Below are positions 25,352-34,322 of a stretch of 64,000 nucleotides of DNA, piece after piece. The stretch comes from Mesorhizobium jarvisii (GTDB lineage: Bacteria > Pseudomonadota > Alphaproteobacteria > Rhizobiales > Rhizobiaceae). Position 1 is the stretch's first letter, and every line of letters starts with the position of its first letter. The position numbers and the translations under genes were made by a program. The notes beneath the pieces are model-generated. The model did no database searches and was not told where the DNA came from. It saw only the letters and a list, made by a program, of their open reading frames with translations. The stretch spans positions 737,058 to 801,057 of the forward strand of contig NZ_QZXA01000001.1 of the NCBI RefSeq assembly GCF_003601985.1. The letters are read 5' to 3'.

Positions 25352-26693
25352 GATCATCTCCATCGGTCAGGGCCGCGAGCGGCAACGAGAGCGTAACACA
25401 GGCGCCCTGCTCCATGTTGCGCGCCGAAAAGTCGCCTCCCAGCTTTCGAACCACGTTGACGACGAGGAAAAGGCCAAGGCCGCCGCCGGGCCTTCCCTTG
25501 CTCGACATATAGGGCTGGCCGAGTGCAGCCAGAATATCCTCGTCAAAGCCCGGCCCGCGGTCGCGCACCGAAATCACCAGTTTCTCGCCCTGCCGCCCGG
25601 CGGCGACCCCGACCCAATCCTGCGATGCCTCCAGAGCATTGTCGAACACATTGAAGATGACCTGCTTCAGCGCCGTGTCGGAGACGATCTGCTCGTCAGG
25701 TTCGAAATCGTTCTTGTACTCCAGATTGAGCGGCTGGCGGCTGACCCGCCATTCCTGGACCAGATCGTCGAGGAAATGACGGATGCTGGTGCGGATCGTG
25801 CCCTCGCCCCGTGCCTGCCCCGACGACATCAGGATGCCCGAGACGATGCTTTTGCAGCGTTCGATCTGCGCCTGCATTTCGGCGACGTCCCCGGCCAATT
25901 CGCGGTTGCGGGTGACGCTGCGGATCTGGCGCCAGTCGGAGAGGATGACGGAGATGGTCGACAGCGGCGTGCCCAACTCATGCGCGGCACCGGAGGCCAG
26001 CAAGCCCATGCGCACGATGTGGTCCTCCTCGGCCGAGTGCTGGCGCAGATCGGCGAGATAGGCATCGCGTTCGCGCAGATTGCGGTTGATGCGCGTCATG
26101 AAGATGACGATCAGGCCGGCCGCCAGCACGAAGCAGATGAACATGCCCCTGATATGCAGGGCCAGCAGGTCGCTGCCGCCGTGATGCGGGATGGCGATCG
26201 GCTGGAACTGGAAGGTGAGGAAGACGAAGCAGGCGGAGGCGGCCGCCACCAGGCTCCAGGTGGACCAGGGCGTCAAAAGCGCGGCGCCAAGCGTGATCTG
26301 CAAGAGATAGAGCGACACGAACGGGTTCGAGGCACCGCCACTGAGGTAAAGCTGGGTCGTCAGCGCCGCCATGTCGAAGATGAGCGCGACGAACAGCTGC
26401 GCGTTGCTGATCGGCCGCTGGCCGCGCAAAGCGAGCAGGCTGAAGATGTTCAGCCCGACCAGGAAAACCACCACCCCGGCCATCTCCCCCAGTGGCAGCG
26501 GGATGTCGAACCAGTATTGCGTCACCAGGATGGTGAGCACCTGACCCGCCACCGCCAGCCAACGCAGTTGGATGAGCAGGAGCAGGTTTTTTCTGTTCGC
26601 CGCGTCGGGATCCGAGGCCGTGCCGCCGTTGCCCGCAAGCGATGCGGCCGCGAAGGATTTGTCGTTGCGAAGCGTATGCGTCGGGGCGCTCAT
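25341..26693 (-). CDS. actS: ActS/RegB-type redox sensor histidine kinase
   Basis: 450 residues. About six membrane segments lie in residues 35-215, with the quinone-binding motif GGASNPF in the middle, as in RegB. The H-box is GAAHELGTPLSTI. A cysteine in IERCKSIV matches the redox-active RegB cysteine. The ATP-binding domain has the N-box VFDNALEAS, DRGPGFDE and GGGLGLFL. It senses quinone-pool or redox state and phosphorylates the response regulator encoded next. Start overlaps the SURF1 stop by four bases. Confidence 0.92.
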   Translation of the reverse strand: MSAPTHTLRNDKSFAAASLAGNGGTASDPDAANRKNLLLLIQLRWLAVAGQVLTILVTQYWFDIPLPLGEMAGVVVFLVGLNIFSLLALRGQRPISNAQLFVALIFDMAALTTQLYLSGGASNPFVSLYLLQITLGAALLTPWSTWSLVAAASACFVFLTFQFQPIAIPHHGGSDLLALHIRGMFICFVLAAGLIVIFMTRINRNLRERDAYLADLRQHSAEEDHIVRMGLLASGAAHELGTPLSTISVILSDWRQIRSVTRNRELAGDVAEMQAQIERCKSIVSGILMSSGQARGEGTIRTSIRHFLDDLVQEWRVSRQPLNLEYKNDFEPDEQIVSDTALKQVIFNVFDNALEASQDWVGVAAGRQGEKLVISVRDRGPGFDEDILAALGQPYMSSKGRPGGGLGLFLVVNVVRKLGGDFSARNMEQGACVTLSLPLAALTDGDDHEA

Positions 26694-27505
26694 CGTGCCG
26701 GTCCTTGCCGCTGGCGGGCGCCGATCATCGGCGCGGCCAAGGCCGCGGCAAGCATCGCAGCGAGCGTGAACCAGGTCAAAGCATAGACGAGGTGGCTGTT
26801 GCGGAACGTCACGACCGTCAGGCCGCCGCGCGGCCAGCCCGCGGATGCTTCCGCATCGACGAAATAAGGGGCGATGTCGTTCGTCAAGCCGCGCGCGACT
26901 GCGATGGCGACGACGTCGCGCGAATACCAGCGATTGCCCGCCGCATCGTTGCTGCGCAGGAAGCCGCCGCCGCGCTCGCTCATGCGCAACAGGCCGTCAA
27001 TGACGGTCGACGAGCCGAGGCCGCCGCTCTCTTGTTCGAACTCGGCCTTGCGCCCCTGTGGGATGAAGCCGCGGTTGACCAGCACGACGAAGCCACGGTC
27101 TGTCCGCATCGGCGTCAGCACCCAATAGCCGCCGCCAAGCTCCGTCACCGCCTGCACGAGCGTGTTCTTGCCGCCCAAAAAGCGTCCGGCCAATCGCACA
27201 TGGCTATACTCGTCGCCGGCCGCGGTCATGCCACCCCATGCCGCCGGACCCGGCGCATCGACAACCGGCGCATGGATGCGCTGGTCGACGCGGGCGATCA
27301 GGTCGAGCTTCCAGACCCGCCTTTCCAGCTGCCAAATGCCGAGCCCAAGGAACACCGCCACGCCGACGAGCCCGAGCAATGCGAGAAAAAGCCGCGACGC
27401 GGACCACCTGCCGGCATCCTTTCCTGGCGCGGCGGGCAAGCTGATGCCGGCCTGTCCGATCCTTACTTCGGCAGTGGTCCTCCCCGCGCCCGGCGCCGGG
27501 CTCAT
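26690..27505 (-). CDS. SURF1-family cytochrome oxidase assembly protein
   Basis: 271 residues from the ATG at 27505, overlapping the cyoD stop (ATGA). Two membrane segments frame the protein: FLALLGLVGVAVFLGLGIWQ near residue 40 and a C-terminal one near VYALTWFTLAAML. GIWQLERRVWK and VNRGFIP are SURF1 motifs. SURF1 proteins help heme insertion in oxidase subunit I, here most likely CyoB. A copy inside the cyo operon is common in rhizobia. Confidence 0.88.
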   Translation of the reverse strand: MSPAPGAGRTTAEVRIGQAGISLPAAPGKDAGRWSASRLFLALLGLVGVAVFLGLGIWQLERRVWKLDLIARVDQRIHAPVVDAPGPAAWGGMTAAGDEYSHVRLAGRFLGGKNTLVQAVTELGGGYWVLTPMRTDRGFVVLVNRGFIPQGRKAEFEQESGGLGSSTVIDGLLRMSERGGGFLRSNDAAGNRWYSRDVVAIAVARGLTNDIAPYFVDAEASAGWPRGGLTVVTFRNSHLVYALTWFTLAAMLAAALAAPMIGARQRQGPAR

Positions 27506-27879
27506 GGCATCTCGCGCATGTCGTGAAGCCCCGGCATCATGTTGGCGTTGAGGTGGTACATCACCCAGAGCGAGCCGGTCAGCACGATGACGACCAGGAT
27601 CAGCGTGAAGATCAGCGCCAGCATCGACCATCCGCCTTCCGAGGCGGTGTTCATGTGCAGGAAGAAAACCATGTGGACGACGATCTGCACCACCGCGAAA
27701 GCCATGATGACGATGGCCGTGGCCTGCTTGTTGTCGATGGCGCCGCTCATGACCAGCCAGAACGGAATGGCGGTCAGGATCACCGACAGGACGAAGCCGA
27801 TCAGATAGCCTTTGAACGATCCGTGCGCGGCGCCGCCATGGGCGTGGCCGTGACCCTCGGCATGATCATGAGCGCTCAT
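27502..27879 (-). CDS. cyoD: Cytochrome bo3 ubiquinol oxidase subunit IV
   Basis: 125 residues from the ATG at 27879. A His-rich cytoplasmic start (AHDHAEGHGHAHGG) is followed by three membrane helices, with YLIGFVLSVILTAIPFWLV and VHMVFFLHM typical of CyoD. It overlaps cyoC upstream and SURF1 downstream by four bases each. CyoD assists assembly of the CuB site of the oxidase. Confidence 0.93.
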   Translation of the reverse strand: MSAHDHAEGHGHAHGGAAHGSFKGYLIGFVLSVILTAIPFWLVMSGAIDNKQATAIVIMAFAVVQIVVHMVFFLHMNTASEGGWSMLALIFTLILVVIVLTGSLWVMYHLNANMMPGLHDMREMP

Positions 27880-28502
27880 CGCAACATTCCCATCAGATAG
27901 ACGAAGGTGAAGACGCCGATCCAGACGACGTCGAGGAAATGCCAGAACATCGAGAGGCACATCAGTCGGCGGCGGTTGGCCTCGGTGAGGCCGAACCGGG
28001 CGACCTGCGTCATCAGCGTCACCAGCCAGACGGTGCCGAAGGTGACGTGCAGCCCGTGCGTTCCGACCAGCGTGAAGAAAGACGACAGGAAGGCGCTGCG
28101 CTGCGGCGTGGCGCCTTCATGGATCATGTGGGCGAATTCGTAGAGCTCGATCGACAGGAAGGCCAGGCCGAACAGGCCGGTCACGGCAAGCCACGCTTGC
28201 GTCGCCGCGACGCGGCCTTTGTCCATGGTCAGCATGGCAAAGCCATAGGTGATCGAGGAGAAGAGCAGCATGGTGGTGTTGACCGCCACCAGATCGAGAT
28301 CGAACAGGTCCTTCGGCGCGGGTCCCGCCGCGTAATTGCCGCCGAGCACGCCATAGGCCGCGAACAGCATGGCGAAGATCAGGCAGTCGCTCATCAGATA
28401 GAGCCAGAAGCCGAGCATGGTGCTGCTGCCTTCGGCATGCGCATGCTCTTCTTCCAGGTGGAAGACCGGTCCGGTGCCGGCCGTGGTTACACTCGAAGCC
28501 AT
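27876..28502 (-). CDS. cyoC: Cytochrome bo3 ubiquinol oxidase subunit III
   Basis: 208 residues, ATG at 28502. Five membrane helices; GFWLYLMSDCLIFAMLFAAY, GTHGLHVTFG and FLDVVWIGVFTFVYL are subunit III signatures of heme-copper oxidases. The Glu in SIELYEF is the usual conserved membrane acid. It follows cyoB by nine bases. Confidence 0.95.
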   Translation of the reverse strand: MASSVTTAGTGPVFHLEEEHAHAEGSSTMLGFWLYLMSDCLIFAMLFAAYGVLGGNYAAGPAPKDLFDLDLVAVNTTMLLFSSITYGFAMLTMDKGRVAATQAWLAVTGLFGLAFLSIELYEFAHMIHEGATPQRSAFLSSFFTLVGTHGLHVTFGTVWLVTLMTQVARFGLTEANRRRLMCLSMFWHFLDVVWIGVFTFVYLMGMLR

Positions 28503-28511
28503 GCTCAAACC

Positions 28512-30509
28512 CTAGCCCTGGGCGGCGAGGAGCGTCGTCCTCGCCTCCTCCGTCTGCGTGACCTCGGCAGCCGGAATGTGGAAATCGCGGTGATAGTTGA
28601 AGGTGTGGCCGATCGCGGTGGCGATCAGGCAGACGAAGCTCAGCGCCGCCAGCCACCAGATGTACCAGATCAGGCCGAAGCCGAGCGCGACGCTGAAGGC
28701 GGCCAGGACGACGCCGGTGCCGGTATTGCTGGGCATATGGATCGGCTTGAAGCCTGAGAGCGGCCTGGCGTAGCCGGCCTTCTTCATGTCCCACCAGGCA
28801 TCGTTGTCGCGCACCACGGGCGTGAAGGCGAAGTTGTAGGCGGGCGGCGGCGAAGAGGTCGACCATTCGAGCGTGCGGCCGTCCCAGGGATCGCCGGTCG
28901 GATCGGTCAAGGCCTCGCGCTTGCGGATGGAGACGACGATCTGGATCAGGAAGGCAGCGATGCCGGCAGCGATCAGCACCGCGCCGAAGGCGGCGATGAC
29001 GAACCATATCTGCAGCGAGGGATCGTCGAAGACACGCATGCGGCGCGTCACGCCCATCAGGCCGAGTATGTAGAGCGGCATGAAGGCGAACCAGAAGCCG
29101 ACCACCCAGCACCAGAACGACACCTTGCCCCAGAACGGATCGAGCTTGAAGCCGAAGGCCTTGGGCCACCAATAGGCGATGCCGGCGAACAGGCCGAACA
29201 GCACGCCGCCGATGATGACATTGTGGAAATGCGCGATCAGGAACAGGCTGTTGTGCAGCACGAAATCCGCCGGCGGCACGGCAAGCAGCACGCCGGTCAT
29301 GCCGCCAACGACGAAGGTGAGCATGAAGGCTATCGTCCACATCATCGGCAGTTCGAAGCGGATGCGGCCGCGATACATGGTGAACAGCCAGTTGAATATC
29401 TTCGCTCCCGTCGGGATCGAGATGATCATCGTGGTGATGCCGAAGAAGGAATTGACGCTGGCGCCGGAGCCCATGGTGAAGAAATGGTGCAGCCAGACCA
29501 GGTAGGATAGGATGGTGATGACCACCGTGGCGTAGACCATCGAGGTGTAGCCGAACAGGCGCTTGCCGGAGAAGGTGGAAGTGACCTCGGAAAAGACGCC
29601 GAACAGCGGCAGGATAAGAATGTAGACTTCCGGGTGACCCCATATCCAGATGAGGTTCACATACATCATCGGGTTGCCGCCGAAGTCGTTGGTGAAGAAG
29701 TTGGTGCCGACATAGCGGTCGAGCGCCAGTAGCGAGAGCACGGCCGTCAGCACCGGGAAGGACGCCACGATCAGCACGTTGGTGCAGAGCGACGTCCAGG
29801 TGAAGACAGGCATGCGCATCATCGTCATGCCGGGCGCGCGCATCTTGATGATCGTGCAGATCAGGTTGATGCCCGACAGCGTCGTGCCGACGCCCGCCAC
29901 CTGCAGCGCCCAGATGTAATAATCGACGCCGACGTCAGGACTGTAGCCAATGCCGGAGAGCGGCGGATAGGCGAGCCAGCCGGTGCGGGCGAATTCGCCG
30001 ACGAACAGCGAGGCCATGACCAGGATGGCGCCGCCGACCGTCATCCAGAAGCTGAAATTGTTGAGGAACGGGAAGGAGACATCGCGCGCGCCGATCTGCA
30101 GCGGCACGACAAAGTTCATCAGCCCGGTGACGAAGGGCATCGCCACGAAGAAGATCATGATCACGCCGTGCGCGGTGAAGATCTGGTCGTAGTGATGCGA
30201 ATTAAGGTAGCCCTCGGAGCCATTGAAGGCGATGGCCTGCTGCAGGCGCATCATGATGGCGTCGGAGAAGCCGCGCAGCAGCATGACGAGACCGAGCACC
30301 ATGTACATGATGCCGATCTTCTTGTGGTCGACGCTGGTGAACCACTCGCGCCACAGATACGTCCACAGCTTGAAATAGGTGATCGCTCCAAGAAGGGCGA
30401 TGCCGCCGAGCGCCACCGCGACGAAGGTGGCGACGACGATCGGCTCATGCAGCGGCAGCGAGTCTAAGGTGAGACGGCCGAAAATGAATTTGGTCAGCGT
30501 ATCGGGCAT
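28512..30509 (-). CDS. cyoB: Cytochrome bo3 ubiquinol oxidase subunit I
   Basis: 665 residues, the normal CyoB length with 15 predicted membrane helices. Subunit I of the proton-pumping quinol oxidase reduces oxygen at the heme o3-CuB site. Heme and copper ligands are visible in [11 protein letters not shown] (heme b His), [12 protein letters not shown] (CuB His with cross-linked Tyr), [11 protein letters not shown] (two CuB His) and [11 protein letters not shown] (heme ligands). It sits ten bases after cyoA. Confidence 0.97.
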   Translation of the reverse strand: MPDTLTKFIFGRLTLDSLPLHEPIVVATFVAVALGGIALLGAITYFKLWTYLWREWFTSVDHKKIGIMYMVLGLVMLLRGFSDAIMMRLQQAIAFNGSEGYLNSHHYDQIFTAHGVIMIFFVAMPFVTGLMNFVVPLQIGARDVSFPFLNNFSFWMTVGGAILVMASLFVGEFARTGWLAYPPLSGIGYSPDVGVDYYIWALQVAGVGTTLSGINLICTIIKMRAPGMTMMRMPVFTWTSLCTNVLIVASFPVLTAVLSLLALDRYVGTNFFTNDFGGNPMMYVNLIWIWGHPEVYILILPLFGVFSEVTSTFSGKRLFGYTSMVYATVVITILSYLVWLHHFFTMGSGASVNSFFGITTMIISIPTGAKIFNWLFTMYRGRIRFELPMMWTIAFMLTFVVGGMTGVLLAVPPADFVLHNSLFLIAHFHNVIIGGVLFGLFAGIAYWWPKAFGFKLDPFWGKVSFWCWVVGFWFAFMPLYILGLMGVTRRMRVFDDPSLQIWFVIAAFGAVLIAAGIAAFLIQIVVSIRKREALTDPTGDPWDGRTLEWSTSSPPPAYNFAFTPVVRDNDAWWDMKKAGYARPLSGFKPIHMPSNTGTGVVLAAFSVALGFGLIWYIWWLAALSFVCLIATAIGHTFNYHRDFHIPAAEVTQTEEARTTLLAAQG

Positions 30510-30519
30510 CGGCTGTCTC

Positions 30520-31701
30520 TCACAATTCGCGCCGCAGCAGGCCGAGCGACGGCGTATCCGCCTCGGCGCGACGGCTCTCGGTCCCGGGCCTCAGCAGCCC
30601 TGCCCCGCGCAGCGGGGAAAGATTCCTGGCCGGCCAATCCTTCGGCGTGACATCGCTGGCCGCGCGCGCCGCGGCAGCCGCTTCCTCCGCCGTGCAGATG
30701 CTGGCGACATAGGACGGATCGTTGCCGAACACCGCGCCGCGCCGCGCGAGCTTGTCGTATTGCAGCGGCAGCGTGTTGCGCACTCCCGCGAGGCCGAGGC
30801 CACCCTTGGCGTCGATCGACATCATCTCGTTCATGCACATCTTGCCGCGCTCGACGCACAGATTGAGGATGGCGCCAAAAAGGCCGGGATCGACGGAGGC
30901 ATAGTGGCGGACCGGCTCGTTCTCGCTCGGCTTTTCAAGGTCGAGATAGTTTTCGCGGCTGAGCGTCGCCGGCGCGGTTCTGGCCTGCGTCACCCACTGA
31001 TCGAAAGCCTGGTCGGACAGGCCGTGGAAGGCAAAGCGCATTCCGGAAAAACCGGCGCCGCTGTAGTTGGCCGAGAAGCCGCTATAGGTGCCAGGCCGGT
31101 TGATGACGGCGTGCAGCTTGGTTTCCATCGCCGGCATGGCATAGATCTGCCCGGCAAGGGCTGGAATGTAGAAGGAATTCATCACCGCCGACGAGGTGAT
31201 GCGGAAGTCGATCGGCTGGTTGACCGGCGCCGCCAGCTCGTTGACGGAGGCGATGCCGTAATCCGGATAGATGAAGAGCCATTTCCAGTCGAGCGCCACG
31301 ACCTCGACCCGGAGCGGCTTGTGCGCTTCAGTGACCGGCTGGCCGGGCTCGATCCGGTCGATGCGGCGGTACGGATCGAGCAGATGCGTGCCGAGCCAGG
31401 TCAGCGCGCCGAGGCAGATGATGATGAGCAGGGGCGCCGCCCAGATCACCAGCTCCAGCTTCGTCGAATGATCCCAGTCCGGCGCATAGGTCGCCGCGGC
31501 GTTGGATTGCCGGTAGCGCCAGGCGAAGAAGACCGTCAGCGTCATGACCGGGATGATGATGACCAGCATCAGCAGGGTCGAGACCACGAGCAGGTCGCGC
31601 TGCTGGGCCGCGACGTCGCCGGCGGGCGCCAGAACGACCAGATCGCAGCCGCTCAACAGCCCGGCCAGGGGGAACAGAAGCAAGGCTCCAAATCGTTTCA
31701 T
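30520..31701 (-). CDS. cyoA: Cytochrome bo3 ubiquinol oxidase subunit II
   Basis: 393 residues from the ATG at 31701. A lipoprotein signal ends LAGLLSGC with the lipobox cysteine at about residue 19. Two membrane helices follow, then a cupredoxin domain ([18 protein letters not shown] and [20 protein letters not shown]) that lacks the CuA cysteines, as expected for a quinol oxidase. First gene of the cyoABCD-SURF1-actS-actR unit; the promoter must lie in the 218-base divergent gap, which holds a palindrome at 31790. Confidence 0.95.
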   Translation of the reverse strand: MKRFGALLLFPLAGLLSGCDLVVLAPAGDVAAQQRDLLVVSTLLMLVIIIPVMTLTVFFAWRYRQSNAAATYAPDWDHSTKLELVIWAAPLLIIICLGALTWLGTHLLDPYRRIDRIEPGQPVTEAHKPLRVEVVALDWKWLFIYPDYGIASVNELAAPVNQPIDFRITSSAVMNSFYIPALAGQIYAMPAMETKLHAVINRPGTYSGFSANYSGAGFSGMRFAFHGLSDQAFDQWVTQARTAPATLSRENYLDLEKPSENEPVRHYASVDPGLFGAILNLCVERGKMCMNEMMSIDAKGGLGLAGVRNTLPLQYDKLARRGAVFGNDPSYVASICTAEEAAAAARAASDVTPKDWPARNLSPLRGAGLLRPGTESRRAEADTPSLGLLRREL

Positions 31702-31789
31702 CAAGCGCTGCCCTCGAAGGATCGCCGCAACCGTTCATGTTGCAGTGCGGTATCGATCCAAGGGCTACTGCTCGCGGCGCTGTGGTAAC

Positions 31790-31808
31790 ATTGGACAATT
31801 TGTCCAAT
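31790..31808. promoter_or_regulatory. Perfect palindrome between cyoA and MFS gene
   Basis: ATTGGACAATTTGTCCAAT has nine-base arms and a one-base centre. It lies 89 bases upstream of cyoA and 112 upstream of the divergent transporter. Such a perfect site in a divergent promoter region suggests a dimeric repressor or activator. It does not look like an FNR box. A second oddity in the gap is a C8/G5 run near 31852-31865. Confidence 0.6.
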
Positions 31809-31919
31809 GCCCAGCAGGCATGGCTTTGGCGCAGTGTGCAGTGCACAATAGACCCCCCCCGGGGGAATCCCCGGAATTGGGTTCCGGACAGTTCATTCCA
31901 CGCGGTGGCGACGGATAAG

Positions 31920-33242
31920 ATGGCTCAGACTTCGACTGCCGAAACAAACAGCGAGTTGATCGGCTCGCATCATGGCCAGGTCAGCGCGGGCGATATCGCG
32001 GTCGGCGTGATCGTGGGCAGGACGTCGGAATTCTTCGACTTCTTCGTCTATGCGATCGCCTCCGTCATCGTGTTTCCCAAGCTGGTGTTTCCGATGCACG
32101 ATCCGCTCGTCGGCACGCTCTATTCCTTCTGCATCTTCGCGCTGGCCTTCGTCGCGCGCCCGTTCGGCTCCGTGCTGTTCATGGCGATCGACCGCGCCTA
32201 TGGACGCGGCGCGAAACTGACGATCGCGCTGTTCCTGCTCGGCACCTCGACCGTCGCCATCGCGTTTCTGCCGGCCTATGGCGACATCGGCGCGGTCGCG
32301 GTGTGGCTTTTGGCGCTTGCCCGCATCGGCCAGGGGCTGGCGCTCGGCGGAACATGGGACGGACTGCCCTCGCTGCTGGCGCTGAACGCGCCGCAGAACC
32401 GGCGCGGCTTCTATGCCATGATCCCGCAGCTGGGCGCGCCGATCGGGCTCATCGTGGCAAGCTCTCTCTTCGCCTTCTTCGTCGCCAATCTGTCGGCCGA
32501 CGACTTCTTCTCCTGGGGCTGGCGCTATCCCTTCTTCGTCGCCTTCGCCATCAATGTCGTGGCCCTGTTCGCCCGTCTGCGCATTGTCGTCACGCCTGAA
32601 TTCTCGAAATTGTACGAGGGCGGCGACCTGCAGCCGACGCGCATCAGGGACACGATCCGGGCCGAGGGCCACAACGTCGTCATCGGCGCCTTCGCGCCGC
32701 TGGCGAGTTTCGCCCTGTTCCACATGGTGACGGTGTTTCCGCTTTCCTGGGTGTTCCTGTTCACCAATGAGGGGCCGGCACGCTTCCTGATGATCGAGGC
32801 GGTGAGCGCGCTGTTCGGCATTGCGGCCATCGTCGCATCGGGGCCATTGGCCGATCGCGTCGGGCGCCGCGCGCTGCTCGGCGGTTCGGCGATCGCCATC
32901 GCGACCTTCAGCGGCTTTGCCCCACAGCTTCTGGATGGCGGCGCCGTCGGCGAGGCGCTGTTCATGGTGCTGGGCTTCATCCTGCTGGGGCTGAGCTTCG
33001 GGCAATCGTCGGGCGTCGTCGCCTCGCGCTTTTCCCGGCAGTATCGCTATACCGGCTCGGCGATCACCTCGGATCTGGCGTGGATGTTCGGTGCCGGCTT
33101 CGCGCCGCTCGCCGCCCTGCTGCTGGCCGGCAATTTCGGCCTCATCGCCGCCGGCGCCTATCTGCTGTCGGGCGCTGCCTGCACGTTGCTTGCCCTGTGG
33201 ATCGACGGGCGCCGTCCGGCCGCGGACCGTCAGCCCGACTAG
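31920..33242 (+). CDS. MFS transporter, metabolite:proton symporter type
   Basis: 440 residues from the ATG at 31920; the longer upstream frame crosses the promoter region and is unlikely to be coding. Twelve membrane segments, GRTSEFFDFFVYAIA and the cytoplasmic motif GPLADRVGRRALL place it with metabolite:H+ symporters (sugar-porter/ProP-like). Such a gene divergent from cyo is a common rhizobial arrangement, as I recall. Substrate unknown. The stop codon TAG at 33240-33242 is part of the CTAG target of the adjacent insertion element. Confidence 0.85.
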   Translation: MAQTSTAETNSELIGSHHGQVSAGDIAVGVIVGRTSEFFDFFVYAIASVIVFPKLVFPMHDPLVGTLYSFCIFALAFVARPFGSVLFMAIDRAYGRGAKLTIALFLLGTSTVAIAFLPAYGDIGAVAVWLLALARIGQGLALGGTWDGLPSLLALNAPQNRRGFYAMIPQLGAPIGLIVASSLFAFFVANLSADDFFSWGWRYPFFVAFAINVVALFARLRIVVTPEFSKLYEGGDLQPTRIRDTIRAEGHNVVIGAFAPLASFALFHMVTVFPLSWVFLFTNEGPARFLMIEAVSALFGIAAIVASGPLADRVGRRALLGGSAIAIATFSGFAPQLLDGGAVGEALFMVLGFILLGLSFGQSSGVVASRFSRQYRYTGSAITSDLAWMFGAGFAPLAALLLAGNFGLIAAGAYLLSGAACTLLALWIDGRRPAADRQPD

Positions 33243-33243
33243 A

Positions 33244-34280
33244 TGTTTGATCCCGGTTTTTGATGGTGCATCCTTATCTTCCGAATCAAAGGATGCGCTA
33301 TGGGCCAAATTCTGCATGGGAGCGCCACAACGACAGAGGCGGTCCGTCGAGCGATACAGCATAGTCAAGAGAGCCTGAGGACGCTGGCCAAGCGCTACGG
33401 GATCAACCAGAAGACGGTTGCGAAGTGGAAGAGGCGAGCTTCGGTCGCCGATCTACCGACTGGTCCGAAGGAACCGAGATCGACGGTGCTCTCGATTGAG
33501 GAGGAGGCGGTCATTGTCGCTTTCCGCCGCTACACGCTGCTGCCGCTCGACGACTGCCTATATGCGCTTCAGACGACCATCCCGCACCTGACGCGGTCTT
33601 CATTGCATCGCTGCCTGCAACGCCATGGCATCGGTCGGCTTGCGGATGTCGAGGGCGACAAACCGGCGAAGAGGAAATTCAAGAGCTACCCGATCGGCTA
33701 CTTCCACATCGACATTGCCGAGGTCAGGACCGAGCAGGGCAAGCTGCACATGTTCGTCGCTATCGACCGTACCTCGAAGTTCGCCTTCGTCGAGTTGCAC
33801 GAGAAGGCCCCCACAGCCATCTCTAAAGACTTCCTGCTCCGGCTGATCGCGGCCGTTCCCTACAAGATCCACACTGTGCTTACGGACAATGGCATCCAGT
33901 TCACCACCCCCGGTGCCGGTGGCTCGGCCGTGCCGCTGATCAAGGAGGCAATCGCTAATGGCGAGATCTTCCGCGCTCACGCCTTCGAATACGCCTGCGC
34001 CAGGAATGACATAAAGCACCGCACGACCAAGGCCAGGCATCCGTGGACCAATGGCGAGGTCGAGAGAATGAACCGGACTATCAAGGACGCCACCGTCAAG
34101 CGCTTCTATTACGAGAGCCACGACCAACTCCGCATCCATCTCGCCGACTTCGTCGCAGCCTACAACTTTGCCCGTAGGCTCAAGACCCTCAAAGGTCTCA
34201 CACCCTACGAGTTCATCTGCAAGGCGTGGGTCTCACAACCGGAAAGGTTCAAACTCAATCCGCTCCAGCAAATGCCGGGA
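33244..34280 (+). mobile_element. IS481-family insertion sequence, right end missing
   Basis: The left end TGTTTGATCCCGG starts at 33244, directly after ACTAGA, which fits the NCTAGN target known for IS481. The transposase gene fills the element. At the right side only CCGGGA (34275-34280) of the expected inverted repeat is present; the sequence then changes to CCACCC, and no TAAACA-type terminus or second ACTAGA follows. The element is therefore truncated by a deletion or rearrangement and probably immobile. Confidence 0.75.
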
Positions 34281-34322
34281 CCACCCGGCTGCCTTCGGCC
34301 ATTCAGTCAGAGCGAGTCGTAA
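33300..34322 (+). CDS. IS481-family transposase with altered C-terminus
   Basis: 340 residues. The N-terminal helix-turn-helix is SLRTLAKRYGINQKTVAKW. The DDE integrase core has the first Asp in YFHIDIAEV, the second in VLTDNGIQF and the Glu in HPWTNGEVERMNRTIKDAT. Relatives normally end shortly after NPLQQMPG; here the last 14 residues or so after that motif come from sequence beyond the lost element end. The frame runs 16 bases into the 3' end of the convergent serine hydrolase gene. The catalytic core looks intact. Confidence 0.88.
   Translation: MGQILHGSATTTEAVRRAIQHSQESLRTLAKRYGINQKTVAKWKRRASVADLPTGPKEPRSTVLSIEEEAVIVAFRRYTLLPLDDCLYALQTTIPHLTRSSLHRCLQRHGIGRLADVEGDKPAKRKFKSYPIGYFHIDIAEVRTEQGKLHMFVAIDRTSKFAFVELHEKAPTAISKDFLLRLIAAVPYKIHTVLTDNGIQFTTPGAGGSAVPLIKEAIANGEIFRAHAFEYACARNDIKHRTTKARHPWTNGEVERMNRTIKDATVKRFYYESHDQLRIHLADFVAAYNFARRLKTLKGLTPYEFICKAWVSQPERFKLNPLQQMPGPPGCLRPFSQSES

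Noticed and set aside
28117..29643. 508-residue His/Arg-rich frame over cyoB and cyoC
   Set aside because: Out-of-frame reading of conserved oxidase genes; low-complexity composition.
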